From Chryseosolibacter sp964532595 (GTDB taxonomy: Bacteria > Bacteroidota > Bacteroidia > Cytophagales > Cyclobacteriaceae), in NCBI GenBank assembly GCA_964532595.1, contig CAZHIQ010000015.1, forward strand, positions 1 to 64,000: 64,000 bases of DNA, given 5' to 3'. This document shows, piece after piece, positions 27,682-36,489 of the stretch; the first letter of the stretch is position 1, and every line of letters starts with the position of its first letter. The notes beneath the pieces are model-generated. The model made no database searches and was not told where the DNA came from. It saw only the letters and a program-made list of their open reading frames with translations. Position numbers and translations under genes: made by a program.

Positions 27682-30216
27682 TTATTCACTCTTCTTCTCC
27701 TTTGGAGTCTTGGCTTTTTTCACCTTGATGGTGAGATGATCGCCTTTGCCCTCGTAGTCGGCAAGAATGATTCCACCCTCTTCGACTTCGCCTTTCAGAA
27801 TTTCCTCGGCGACCGGGTCTTCGAGGTACTTCTGGATAGCGCGGTTAAGAGGTCTTGCTCCAAACTGCTGGTCGTACCCTTTATCCGCAAGGAAGTCTTT
27901 TGCTTTCTCGGTGAGTTCGACCTGGAAGCCGATCTGGTTGATCCGGGCGAACAGTTTGTCGAGGCTGATATCGATGATTTTGTGGATATCTTCCCTTCCG
28001 AGCGAGTTGAACACGATGACGTCATCGAGACGGTTGAGGAATTCCGGGCTAAAGGCCCGCTTCAACGCGCTCTGAATAGTTGACTTCATTTGTTCTTCCT
28101 CGTTTTCGCGCCGTGCTGCGCTGGCAAAACCGATACCCGCACCGAAATCCTTCAGATCGCGTACACCGATGTTGGAAGTCATGATGATAATAGTGTTACG
28201 GAAGTCTACCCGTCGACCGAGGCCGTCCGTAAGGATACCATCATCGAGTACTTGCAACAGGATGTTGAACACATCCGGGTGTGCCTTTTCGATTTCGTCG
28301 AGGAGGACGACCGAGTACGGTTTCCGGCGCACCTTTTCGGTGAGCTGTCCACCCTCTTCGTAGCCGACGTAACCTGGAGGCGCTCCGACGAGGCGCGATA
28401 CGGAGAACTTCTCCATATACTCACTCATGTCGATGCGAACCAACGCGTCTTCTTTATCGAAGAGGTAGGTAGCCAGAACTTTCGCGAGTTCCGTTTTACC
28501 TACACCTGTCGGGCCGAGGAATATGAAGGAACCAATTGGTTTCTTCGGATCCTTCAGTCCCACGCGGGTACGCTGAATCGCCTTGGTTAGCTTCTTGATG
28601 GCTTCTTCTTGCCCGATGACCTTTCCACTTAGTTCTCCGGCCATGCCCAAGAGCTTGTTGCTTTCTTTCTGGGCAATACGCTTGGTTGGGATTCCGGTCA
28701 TCATCGCGATCACATCGGCGACGTTGTCTTCGTCTACCGTGTATTTCTCCGTGCGGGTTTTTTCTTCCCACTTGGCTTTGGCGATCTCGAGTTGCTCTAT
28801 CAGCTTCTTCTCACGGTCGCGAAGTTGAGCCGCTTCTTCGTATTTCTGGCTTTTTACCACGCGGTTCTTTTCCTTCTTAACATCCTCGATAGCTTCCTCG
28901 AGTTTGACGATCTCCTCAGGAACGTGAATGTTGTTGATGTGGACCCGTGCTCCGGCTTCGTCGAGGACATCGATAGCTTTGTCCGGCAGGTACCGGTCGC
29001 TGATATAACGGTCGGACAGTCGGACGCAAGCTTCGATAGCTTCCTTCGTATAGATTACGTGGTGGTGATCTTCGTACTTCTCCTTGATGTTCTCCAGGAT
29101 CTGGATTGTTTCTTCAGGAGTGGTCGAGTCGACCATTACCATCTGGAAGCGGCGGGCGAGCGCACCGTCTTTCTCGATGTATTGCCGGTACTCGTCGAGT
29201 GTTGTCGCGCCAATGCACTGGATCTCGCCTCGGGCGAGAGCAGGCTTGAACATGTTCGAAGCATCGAGGGAGCCTGAAGCTCCACCGGCGCCGACGATGG
29301 TATGCAACTCGTCGATAAAGAGAATTACATCCGGTGATTTTTCCAGCTCGTTCATGACGGCCTTCATCCTTTCTTCAAACTGGCCGCGGTATTTCGTGCC
29401 AGCGACAAGTGAGGCGAGGTCGAGCGTCACAACGCGTTTTCCGAAAAGGACCCGTGATACTTTTTTCTGGATGATACGCAGCGCGAGGCCTTCGGCTATT
29501 GCCGTTTTACCCACGCCGGGTTCACCGATAAGGATCGGGTTATTCTTTTTACGGCGCGAGAGAATCTGCGCGACGCGTTCGATTTCTTTTTCACGACCGA
29601 CAATAGGGTCGAGCTTGTTCTCTTCAGCAAGACGGGTCAAGTCTCTGCCAAAGTTGTCGAGTACAGGAGTTCTCGACTTCTCGGTTCCTTTCTTTTCTTT
29701 GCCGGCAGAGCTGGAACTTCCGAAGATTTTCGAAGAGTCGTCATCGGGATCGTCGGTGTCGGACGATGCCATGGGAGTTTCATTTTGGTATTCGAGCATC
29801 TCTTTCACCGTTTCGTAGTTGACATCGAATTTGTTAAGGATCTGGGTAGCCAGGTTATCAGCATCGCGCAGAATGGAAAGCAACAGGTGTTCTGTTCCAA
29901 TCAGCTGAGCTTTGAAAATTTTGGCCTCCAGGTATGTTATCTTCAGTACTTTTTCTGATGCCTTGGTTAAAGGAATGTTAGCGAGGTTCTTGATCTCGTG
30001 TGTAGCGGTTCCTTTGGAAATTTTTTCGATTTCCGCCCGAAGTTCATCCAGGGGTACGCCGAGTTTCTTGAGAACGCCTACAGCCACGCCTTCACCTTCG
30101 CGAATCATGCCAAGCAGCAGGTGCTCCGTGCCGATGTAATCATGGCCCAGTCGCAGTGCCTCTTCTCTGCTCAGCGAGATCACTTCCTTAACGCGGTTGG
30201 AAAATTTGGCTTCCAT
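27682..30216 (-). CDS. clpC: ATP-dependent Clp protease ATP-binding subunit ClpC
   Basis: An 844-residue Hsp100 unfoldase that feeds substrates to ClpP. The start at 30216 (MEAKFSNRVKEV) matches the family; upstream in-frame sequence is leader. Domains are the double Clp N repeat (about 1-145), AAA+ module 1 with GEPGVGKTA, a middle UVR-like coiled segment, AAA+ module 2 with GPTGVGKTE, and the C-terminal D2-small domain. The AAGGATT motif ahead of the start is a reasonable ribosome-binding site. No CtsR or McsB gene is nearby, unlike in Firmicutes. It ends against the bidirectional terminator shared with the PepSY operon. Confidence 0.94.
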   Translation of the reverse strand: MEAKFSNRVKEVISLSREEALRLGHDYIGTEHLLLGMIREGEGVAVGVLKKLGVPLDELRAEIEKISKGTATHEIKNLANIPLTKASEKVLKITYLEAKIFKAQLIGTEHLLLSILRDADNLATQILNKFDVNYETVKEMLEYQNETPMASSDTDDPDDDSSKIFGSSSSAGKEKKGTEKSRTPVLDNFGRDLTRLAEENKLDPIVGREKEIERVAQILSRRKKNNPILIGEPGVGKTAIAEGLALRIIQKKVSRVLFGKRVVTLDLASLVAGTKYRGQFEERMKAVMNELEKSPDVILFIDELHTIVGAGGASGSLDASNMFKPALARGEIQCIGATTLDEYRQYIEKDGALARRFQMVMVDSTTPEETIQILENIKEKYEDHHHVIYTKEAIEACVRLSDRYISDRYLPDKAIDVLDEAGARVHINNIHVPEEIVKLEEAIEDVKKEKNRVVKSQKYEEAAQLRDREKKLIEQLEIAKAKWEEKTRTEKYTVDEDNVADVIAMMTGIPTKRIAQKESNKLLGMAGELSGKVIGQEEAIKKLTKAIQRTRVGLKDPKKPIGSFIFLGPTGVGKTELAKVLATYLFDKEDALVRIDMSEYMEKFSVSRLVGAPPGYVGYEEGGQLTEKVRRKPYSVVLLDEIEKAHPDVFNILLQVLDDGILTDGLGRRVDFRNTIIIMTSNIGVRDLKDFGAGIGFASAARRENEEEQMKSTIQSALKRAFSPEFLNRLDDVIVFNSLGREDIHKIIDISLDKLFARINQIGFQVELTEKAKDFLADKGYDQQFGARPLNRAIQKYLEDPVAEEILKGEVEEGGIILADYEGKGDHLTIKVKKAKTPKEKKSE

Positions 30217-30342
30217 GTAAAATCCTTGTGATTGATAATTGTAAATGTAAAGTTTTTCTATCGTACTACGCCATAGAGGAACTAAGATTTCCCACCCCTG
30301 GGATGGCAAATTCAATTCTCTGGAAAAACGCAGTCTGTCGGG

Positions 30343-30975
30343 TTATTGTTCATTCACCACCGACGCTTTCACAATTTCCCAGGCGCCCGGTCCTTGGTTA
30401 AAGACCAGGTCTGCCAGACTGAGGTTGGGAACAAACATACTGCCAAAGACCTGAGGATATTCTTTACTTTTGAAAAAACTGTTACAGTGAGAGGGTTTTT
30501 TCGGGTTTATCCTGTTTCGCAGGTCTTTCACGTCGGCCGGAACTGACGGAATGTATTCCTGGGTTTCTTCGATGCTCACTTCGCGCCCCAGCCACTTCAG
30601 ACACATTGTCATTAATTCCAGGTTCAGGTCGTACAAGAACAAACGCTTTCGAAATAAAATTTCCTCCAGGTCGGGCGCGTAGTATTCAAAGTAGGGAGCA
30701 TTTCCGTAGGCAGTCCGGATCGTGCGCCAGTGGTTGTTTAGCCACTTCTGGGAGTAGTCGATTCGGACGTCGCAAATGCGGGTTTTACTGCCGCTTGTAA
30801 CTACCGGAACGATAAGGGTTTCCACGCGATGCGGGCCGAGCAAATAGCACCGGGTACGGTAGCTCTGCTTTTCGTAGTGTTCATATTTTTCCACAACAAT
30901 GCGCTGGCAATTGGCTAAGGCCGTAAAGTAAGCAATGCAGGGTAAGTAGTGGGTTTCTATTAGAATGGTTGTCAC
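30343..30975 (-). CDS. WbqC family protein
   Basis: A 210-residue protein of the WbqC-like family, seen in polysaccharide loci and as a stand-alone gene in many Bacteroidota. The N-terminal pattern ILIETHYLPCIAYF matches the usual start of the family, which argues for the GTG at 30975. A TTG at 30990 in the same frame is the alternative. It lies just downstream of the YciO-type gene (about 27 bases from the GTG). Biochemical function is not established. Upstream of clpC the same-strand gap of about 125 bases holds only the clpC leader. Confidence 0.78.
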   Translation of the reverse strand: MTTILIETHYLPCIAYFTALANCQRIVVEKYEHYEKQSYRTRCYLLGPHRVETLIVPVVTSGSKTRICDVRIDYSQKWLNNHWRTIRTAYGNAPYFEYYAPDLEEILFRKRLFLYDLNLELMTMCLKWLGREVSIEETQEYIPSVPADVKDLRNRINPKKPSHCNSFFKSKEYPQVFGSMFVPNLSLADLVFNQGPGAWEIVKASVVNEQ

Positions 30976-31002
30976 GGCAGGTAAATACAATAAGGCTGCT
31001 TC

Positions 31003-31632
31003 TCAGAGTGTCGCAAAGTCTCCGAGTCCCTGGCGGGTTACGACCGCTTCACCGCTGGTGCAATCGATGACTGTCGAGGGGACATTTCCGCCTGCACCGC
31101 TGTCGATCACAATATCGACGAGGTGGCGCAAGTCTTCAAGCATTTCTTCCGGGTCGGTGGTATATTCTCTTACCGTGTCCTGATTTTTCAGCGACGCATT
31201 GACGAGAGGGTTCCCGAGCATCGCAATAATGTCCAGCGGCACCGGATGATCGGGGATACGAATGCCAACAGTCTTCTTATTGCCTTCAATAACTTTGGGA
31301 ACCTTTCCGCCGGCATCGAGGATAAAAGTAAACGGCCCTGGAAAGGCTCGTTTCATCATCTTGAATACGGGAGTTTCGATCCGCCGCGCGTACTCGCTAA
31401 CCTGGCTGAGGTCATGACACATGAAGGAGAGGTTGAGCTGCTTCTGCGGCTTTAGTCCGAGCGCCTGGCACAACCGGTCGATTGCCTTTTTGTTCATCAG
31501 GTCGCATCCGATACCATAAACCGTATCAGTAGGATAAACGATGAGGCCGCCGCGCGAGAGGACGTCGACGACGTGCCGGATTTTGCGCTGTTCGGGATTA
31601 ACGGGATGGATTCTAAGGAGCTCGGCTGCCAT
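31003..31632 (-). CDS. YciO-type Sua5/YrdC family protein (L-threonylcarbamoyladenylate synthase-like)
   Basis: A 209-residue protein with the YrdC fold. Residues 1-50 (IHPVNPEQRKI, GGLIVYPTDTVYGIG) and the block FTFILDAGGKVPK fit the family that makes threonylcarbamoyl-AMP for the t6A modification of tRNA. The opening resembles E. coli YciO more than full-length Sua5, and the C-terminal Sua5 domain is absent. YciO-type proteins are much less active than TsaC in published work, so the cell may have another TsaC. It probably shares a transcript with WbqC. Confidence 0.85.
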   Translation of the reverse strand: MAAELLRIHPVNPEQRKIRHVVDVLSRGGLIVYPTDTVYGIGCDLMNKKAIDRLCQALGLKPQKQLNLSFMCHDLSQVSEYARRIETPVFKMMKRAFPGPFTFILDAGGKVPKVIEGNKKTVGIRIPDHPVPLDIIAMLGNPLVNASLKNQDTVREYTTDPEEMLEDLRHLVDIVIDSGAGGNVPSTVIDCTSGEAVVTRQGLGDFATL

Positions 31633-31696
31633 TTTGAAAGAAAATCAATATTGTTAAGCCCCAGGCGACCTGCCGGGAGCTTTTCATTCGTTAGCG

Positions 31697-31704
31697 TATT
31701 TTTG
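31697..31704 (+). promoter_or_regulatory. Putative -7 promoter box for mltG operon
   Basis: TATTTTTG fits the Bacteroidota -7 consensus TAnnTTTG and lies 29 bases before the mltG ATG, in the 101-base divergent gap. No TTTG is found at the usual -33 distance, so the call rests on the -7 box alone. Confidence 0.4.
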
Positions 31705-31733
31705 TTGTATTTTAGCGCTCAAGTTTAACACTC

Positions 31734-32783
31734 ATGCGACGACTAGGAAAGCTAATTTTTTTTCTTGTAGGATCGATCCTGTTGATCTCGTTTGTTTACT
31801 ACGGCTATCAGGTCGCTTACACGCCCAACGTACTAGTGGGTAAACAACCGCGCCACATTGTCATTCCCCGTGGCGCGACCTTTAAAGATGTGCAACGCAT
31901 TCTGCATGAAGGTCGCTATGTTCAGGATCTTATCTCCTTTAGTTTCCTGGCCAAACTGATGGATTATGATGACCATGTCAAGCCCGGGCGTTATTTAATA
32001 TTAAATGACCAGAATAATCTTAGCGTAATCCGGTTATTACGCGCGGGAATTCAGGAGCCTGTTAAAATAACATTCAATAACGTAAGACTTGTTCCGGAAC
32101 TTGCACAGAAGATTACCCGCAACCTCAATATGCGACCGGAGGAGTTTGAAGCCGCTGTCATCCGCTTTGCGATGAACAACAACAGTGGGTTCAACAAAGA
32201 CAATGTGCTTTGCATGTTTATTCCGAATACATACGAAGTTTACTTCAACGTATCGCCGGAAGAGCTAGTGGAACGCATGTATCGCGAGTACACCAAGTTC
32301 TGGTCGGAAGAGCGAAAACAGAAGGCTGAAGCTATTGGACTGACACCCATTGAAGTTTCTATTCTCGCCTCTATTGTACAGGCTGAATCGGTTCAACCGG
32401 ACGAGGCTCCCGTTATCGCCGGATTATACATCAATCGATTGAAGCAGGATATGCTCCTCCAGGCCGATCCGACACTGGTATTTGCGGTGGGCGATTTCAC
32501 CCTTAAGCGTGTCCTTAATGAACATAAGGAAGTAGAATCGCCATACAATACTTACCGGTATCGCGGTTTGCCTCCGGGACCGGTGAACATGCCTGAGATT
32601 CACTCGATTGATGCGGTATTGAACTATACGAAAAGCAACTATCTTTATATGTGCGCTAAGGAAGATTTTTCCGGGCGTCATAACTTCACCCATAGTTATC
32701 AACAACACCTGCTTAACGCGCAGCGGTATCAACGGGCGCTTTCGCGGGAAATGAAAATCGCCGCTCAAAAGAGTAAGAAGTAA
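31734..32783 (+). CDS. mltG: Endolytic transglycosylase MltG
   Basis: A 349-residue inner-membrane enzyme that cuts nascent peptidoglycan strands and helps set their length. One N-terminal helix (about 7-28) anchors it. A LysM-like region follows, then the YceG catalytic domain with the catalytic Glu in SIVQAES and the conserved ADPT and YNTYRYRGLPPGP motifs. It shares its last base with the start of the thioesterase gene. Confidence 0.92.
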   Translation: MRRLGKLIFFLVGSILLISFVYYGYQVAYTPNVLVGKQPRHIVIPRGATFKDVQRILHEGRYVQDLISFSFLAKLMDYDDHVKPGRYLILNDQNNLSVIRLLRAGIQEPVKITFNNVRLVPELAQKITRNLNMRPEEFEAAVIRFAMNNNSGFNKDNVLCMFIPNTYEVYFNVSPEELVERMYREYTKFWSEERKQKAEAIGLTPIEVSILASIVQAESVQPDEAPVIAGLYINRLKQDMLLQADPTLVFAVGDFTLKRVLNEHKEVESPYNTYRYRGLPPGPVNMPEIHSIDAVLNYTKSNYLYMCAKEDFSGRHNFTHSYQQHLLNAQRYQRALSREMKIAAQKSKK

Positions 32784-33190
32784 TGTATATTTCAGAGACG
32801 TCCATTCGCGTGCGGTATGGGGAGACGGATCAGATGGGATACGTGTATTACGGAAATTACGCGATGTATTACGAGGTGGCGCGGGTAGAAAGCCTTCGGC
32901 AACTTGGCATCACATACAAGGAAATGGAAGATATGGGCGTCATGATGCCCGTGTTGGAGAACCGGTCGCGGTATCTCGCGCCCGCGCGCTACGATGATCT
33001 GTTGCGTATTGTGACTACGTTGCGCGAGAAACCAGGCGTTCGCATCAGGTTTGAGTATTCGATCTACAACGGAAATAATGAACTTATTCATGAGGGCGAG
33101 ACTGTACTCGCTTTCGTCAATAAAGCTACTAACAGGCCCTGCCGGCAGCCCGAGGCTATGCAGAAGGTGTTAGAGCCCTATTTTTCATGA
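32783..33190 (+). CDS. Acyl-CoA thioesterase, YbgC/4HBT family
   Basis: A 135-residue hotdog-fold hydrolase of acyl-CoA thioesters. The active-site stretch VRYGETDQMGYVYYGNY carries the Asp typical of the 4-hydroxybenzoyl-CoA thioesterase/YbgC group. It starts on the last base of mltG and overlaps the YihY gene by 4 bases, so the three genes are translationally coupled. No tol-pal genes lie nearby, unlike E. coli ybgC. Confidence 0.9.
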   Translation: MYISETSIRVRYGETDQMGYVYYGNYAMYYEVARVESLRQLGITYKEMEDMGVMMPVLENRSRYLAPARYDDLLRIVTTLREKPGVRIRFEYSIYNGNNELIHEGETVLAFVNKATNRPCRQPEAMQKVLEPYFS

Positions 33191-34206
33191 AGTACAAACA
33201 TCGGAAGTTACTGCTTGAATGGAACCCTTCGCGACTGTTCCTGGCGTGGATGAAGCGTATACGATTCTCCCGTCATGAGGATGTGTCGTTGTATCGAATT
33301 GTCAAACGTTTCTTGCATAACCTTCAGGATGATGAGATTATGGACCGCGCCAACGGCGTTGCGTTCAACTTTATCCTCGCCATCTTTCCCGCGATTATTT
33401 TTCTTTTTACGCTTATCCCGTATGTCACGCCCTACTTCCCCGAGATAAATCGCGAAAGTATTCTCGGCTTTATGCAAAGCCTTGCTGAAAGCGGGTTCAT
33501 GCCTCCGAGTATGTACGAAGTCGCTGCCGCAACAATACTCGATATCGTGAGTAATCAACGGGGTGGACTCTTGACTTTCGGTTTTTTGTTCGCCCTTGTT
33601 CTTTCGACCAACGGAATGCTTGCATTAATGCGCGCTTTTAATGCCTGCTATAAGACTATCGAGAATCGCAGTGCATTGAAGATGCGGGTCATAGCGACGG
33701 GTCTTACCATTAACATGGCGTTCGTGTTGTTTCTGACAGTGCTCTTGCTTGTCGGCGGTCAACTCGTAATCGAGTATCTGCTTTCCAATTTTGACGACCT
33801 GGCATTCTTTAATTTGAGTCAGTTCGAGGTGGGCCTGATCTTCACGATCCGTTTCATCGTGATCTTCATTATGTTCTTCCTGGCGATTTCGACCATATAT
33901 TACTTCGGTCCTGCAATCCATTATAACTGGAGGTTTTTCTCGATAGGATCCTTTATCGCAACGTTGCTGGCACTTGCTGTCTCGTACGGATTTTCCTATT
34001 ACATTACCAACTTCGCCACCTATAACAAGGTGTATGGGTCGATCGGTGTGCTAATTGCCCTGATGATCTGGGTGCAGTTGATAACGGTAGTACTACTCGT
34101 CGGCTATGAAATAAATGCGAGCATTCACGACTCGATTCGCGCTGAGGCTTTGTGGAAAGCGCGCAAGTATCGCATGCACCAGCCCACAACGGATCCCGTT
34201 CGCTAA
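33187..34206 (+). CDS. YihY/virulence factor BrkB family membrane protein
   Basis: A 339-residue inner-membrane protein with six main hydrophobic helices, preceded by a basic amphipathic N-terminus of about 55 residues. The family motif GVAFNFILAIFPA and later the GSIGVLIALMIWVQL block identify YihY/BrkB. It was once annotated as ribonuclease BN by mistake; the real role is unsettled and may be transport. The start overlaps the thioesterase stop by 4 bases. The gene ends 26 bases before the galactokinase start. Confidence 0.88.
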   Translation: MKYKHRKLLLEWNPSRLFLAWMKRIRFSRHEDVSLYRIVKRFLHNLQDDEIMDRANGVAFNFILAIFPAIIFLFTLIPYVTPYFPEINRESILGFMQSLAESGFMPPSMYEVAAATILDIVSNQRGGLLTFGFLFALVLSTNGMLALMRAFNACYKTIENRSALKMRVIATGLTINMAFVLFLTVLLLVGGQLVIEYLLSNFDDLAFFNLSQFEVGLIFTIRFIVIFIMFFLAISTIYYFGPAIHYNWRFFSIGSFIATLLALAVSYGFSYYITNFATYNKVYGSIGVLIALMIWVQLITVVLLVGYEINASIHDSIRAEALWKARKYRMHQPTTDPVR

Positions 34207-34232
34207 TCTGCTCGGTTGTCAATCTAAAACCT

Positions 34233-35405
34233 ATGGATATTTCTCCCAGTACTGTCTTGACCTACTTCAAAAGCCGGTTCGGCAAGGAACCGCTTATGGT
34301 TCGCGCACCCGGACGAATCAACCTCATCGGTGAACATACCGACTACAACGACGGGTTCGTCATGCCTGGTGCGGTCGACCGCGAAATATGGTTTGCGGTC
34401 TCGCCATCGGATAACGGGCGGACGATTGTTCACGCCCTTCAATATGGAGAGGACGCCGAACTAGATATTTCAGATCCTGCCGTGGTGACGCAACCCGCGT
34501 GGGCTAATTATTTGTTGGGTGTGCTCCGCCAACTGAAAGACCAGAATTTTTCCATACAGCCCTTTCAATGCGTGGTTGGGGGTAATATACCGAGTGGGGC
34601 GGGAATGTCTTCTTCAGCAGCGTTGGAATGCGGATTCGGTATGGCGATGAACCTGCTGAATGGACACGACATTCCGCGGATGGAGATTGCCCGGATGGGG
34701 CTATGGGCGGAGCAACATTTTGTCGGCCTTCAGTGCGGAATAATGGATCAGTTCGCCAGCACGATGGGTAAGCGCGACCATGTTATGCTGCTCGACTGCA
34801 AGACGATGGAGTATCGATACCTGCCTTTCGCACAAGATCGTCACACGTTGATATTATGCGACACACGGGTAAGCCACAGTCTGGCCGACTCGGAGTATAA
34901 CCTTCGTCGACAGGAATGTGAAGAAGGCGTGCGCATACTCCAGGCACATTATCCTCATATCAAAAGTTTGCGCGATGTCGACGAGGCAATGCTCCGGAAG
35001 CACCGTGATGAAATACCGTCGGCTGTCTTTGAGCGTTGTTCGTATGTTACCGGCGAAATACGCCGTGTGATGCAAGCCGCCGATGCTCTTGAGCAGGGAG
35101 ACTTGCAAGCATTCGGTGAGCTGATGTTCGAAACGCACGAGGGATTATCGAAGTTGTATGAAGTGAGTTGCAAGGAACTCGACTTTCTGGTGGAGCAAGC
35201 GCGCACCTCTCCAGGAGTCCTCGGCGCCCGGATGATGGGCGGAGGTTTTGGTGGATGTACCATCAACCTGGTAGAGACGGATGAGGTCGAAGGGTTTCTT
35301 GCGAAGGTGAAGGCGAGTTATCGCGAAGCCTTTGACCGGGAGCCCGGTATCTACACAGTTAGCCTCGTTGAGGGCGCGGGACGTCTCCAGCCAGCGCATC
35401 TTTAA
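34233..35405 (+). CDS. galK: Galactokinase
   Basis: A 390-residue cytoplasmic GHMP kinase that makes galactose-1-phosphate. Signature blocks are RAPGRINLIGEHTDYNDG near residue 28, the phosphate loop GGNIPSGAGMSSSAAL, and MMGGGFGGCTINLV. I start at the ATG at 34233; longer in-frame versions run back into the YihY gene. It heads a galactose set with an aldose 1-epimerase and a GH2 enzyme. No galT or galE is visible in the window. Confidence 0.93.
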   Translation: MDISPSTVLTYFKSRFGKEPLMVRAPGRINLIGEHTDYNDGFVMPGAVDREIWFAVSPSDNGRTIVHALQYGEDAELDISDPAVVTQPAWANYLLGVLRQLKDQNFSIQPFQCVVGGNIPSGAGMSSSAALECGFGMAMNLLNGHDIPRMEIARMGLWAEQHFVGLQCGIMDQFASTMGKRDHVMLLDCKTMEYRYLPFAQDRHTLILCDTRVSHSLADSEYNLRRQECEEGVRILQAHYPHIKSLRDVDEAMLRKHRDEIPSAVFERCSYVTGEIRRVMQAADALEQGDLQAFGELMFETHEGLSKLYEVSCKELDFLVEQARTSPGVLGARMMGGGFGGCTINLVETDEVEGFLAKVKASYREAFDREPGIYTVSLVEGAGRLQPAHL

Positions 35406-35487
35406 CCCCTAAGGTAGTCGACCGGTAATTATTTTTATATATTGAAAAACATTTGCCGTACATGACGGCAGGGTAGACTTTATTTCC

Positions 35488-36417
35488 ATGCAAAACTGTT
35501 TTCTGTTAATTCTCTTATTGGTTATGATTGGCTGCACCCGTCCTCAATCACAGAATGACTCACCGGGCAGTGAGACAACGCTGGAAAAAGGCATTACCCG
35601 TGAGCCTTTTGGTAAACTACAGGACGGAACGTCGGTAAGTCTTTATACACTTTCAAACGGTAAAGGAGCTGTTATGAAAGTCATGAACTATGGTGGAATT
35701 ATCCAATCGCTGATCATCCCTGATCGGAATGGAAATCCAGTTGATGTTACCCTTGGATTTGACTCGCTTGCTGCCTATGAAGCCGGCAATCCTTTTTTCG
35801 GGGCGCTGGTAGGCCGCTATGGCAACAGGATTGCCAATGGACGATTTTCGCTCGACGGAAAGGAGTATACTCTCGTACAAAACGACAACGGCAATCACCT
35901 GCATGGGGGTACGCGAGGTTTCGACAAAGTCTGGTGGAATATTGAAGAAGTGACTGCGAATGATGGTGTCGCCATTCAGCTTACTTATACCAGCCCCGAC
36001 ATGGAGGAAGGATACCCAGGAAATCTCGATGTAAAAGTTGTCTACAACCTGACCGACGACAATACTTTGCGGATTGATTATACTGCAACGACGGACAAGA
36101 AAACAATTGTCAATCTTACACAGCACGCCTACTTCAANNNNNNNNNNNNNNNNNNNNNNNNNNNNNNNNNNNNNNNNNNNNNNNNNNNNNNNNNNNNNNN
36201 NNNNNNNNNNNNNNNNNNNNNNNNNNNNNNNNNNNNNAATTTTCTTGATGGCTCCCTGAAAGGAAAGGGAGGCGTTACCTACGCGCATCGCACAGGTTTC
36301 TGTCTCGAAACACAGCACTATCCCGATTCTCCAAATCAACCGGATTTCCCGTCGGTGGTGTTGGAGCCAGGAGAAACGTATCAGACGACGACTTCATACA
36401 GCTTTTCCGTTCGGTGA
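35488..36417 (+). CDS. Aldose 1-epimerase (galactose mutarotase) lipoprotein, interrupted by an assembly gap
   Basis: A lipoprotein signal (lipobox MIGC near residue 16) precedes an aldose-1-epimerase fold that interconverts alpha and beta anomers of galactose. Visible motifs include GALVGRYGNRIANG, HLHGG and, after the gap, NFLDGSLKGKGG and FCLETQHYPDSP. The run of 100 N at 36138-36237 removes the middle. In the family about 120-130 residues lie between NLTQHAYF and NFLDG, but 100 bases would encode only about 33. The gap is therefore a placeholder and the true gene is longer, about 390-400 residues. The catalytic Asp region is in the missing part. Confidence 0.88.
   Translation: MQNCFLLILLLVMIGCTRPQSQNDSPGSETTLEKGITREPFGKLQDGTSVSLYTLSNGKGAVMKVMNYGGIIQSLIIPDRNGNPVDVTLGFDSLAAYEAGNPFFGALVGRYGNRIANGRFSLDGKEYTLVQNDNGNHLHGGTRGFDKVWWNIEEVTANDGVAIQLTYTSPDMEEGYPGNLDVKVVYNLTDDNTLRIDYTATTDKKTIVNLTQHAYFXXXXXXXXXXXXXXXXXXXXXXXXXXXXXXXXXXNFLDGSLKGKGGVTYAHRTGFCLETQHYPDSPNQPDFPSVVLEPGETYQTTTSYSFSVR
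36138..36237. other. Assembly gap of 100 N inside the aldose 1-epimerase gene
   Basis: Exactly 100 undetermined bases, the usual placeholder for a gap of unknown size. Family comparison of the two flanks implies roughly 350-400 missing bases. Confidence 0.97.
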
Positions 36418-36489
36418 TGAGCATGGCGTAGGCTATGTTCACCCGTTTGTTTTTACTCCCTACATTTCATTTACCCAAAACCAATACGC

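Noticed and set aside
28090..29818. Several long plus-strand open frames opposite clpC
   Set aside because: They are antisense to a conserved, complete ClpC and show only low-complexity Ser/Arg-rich translation.
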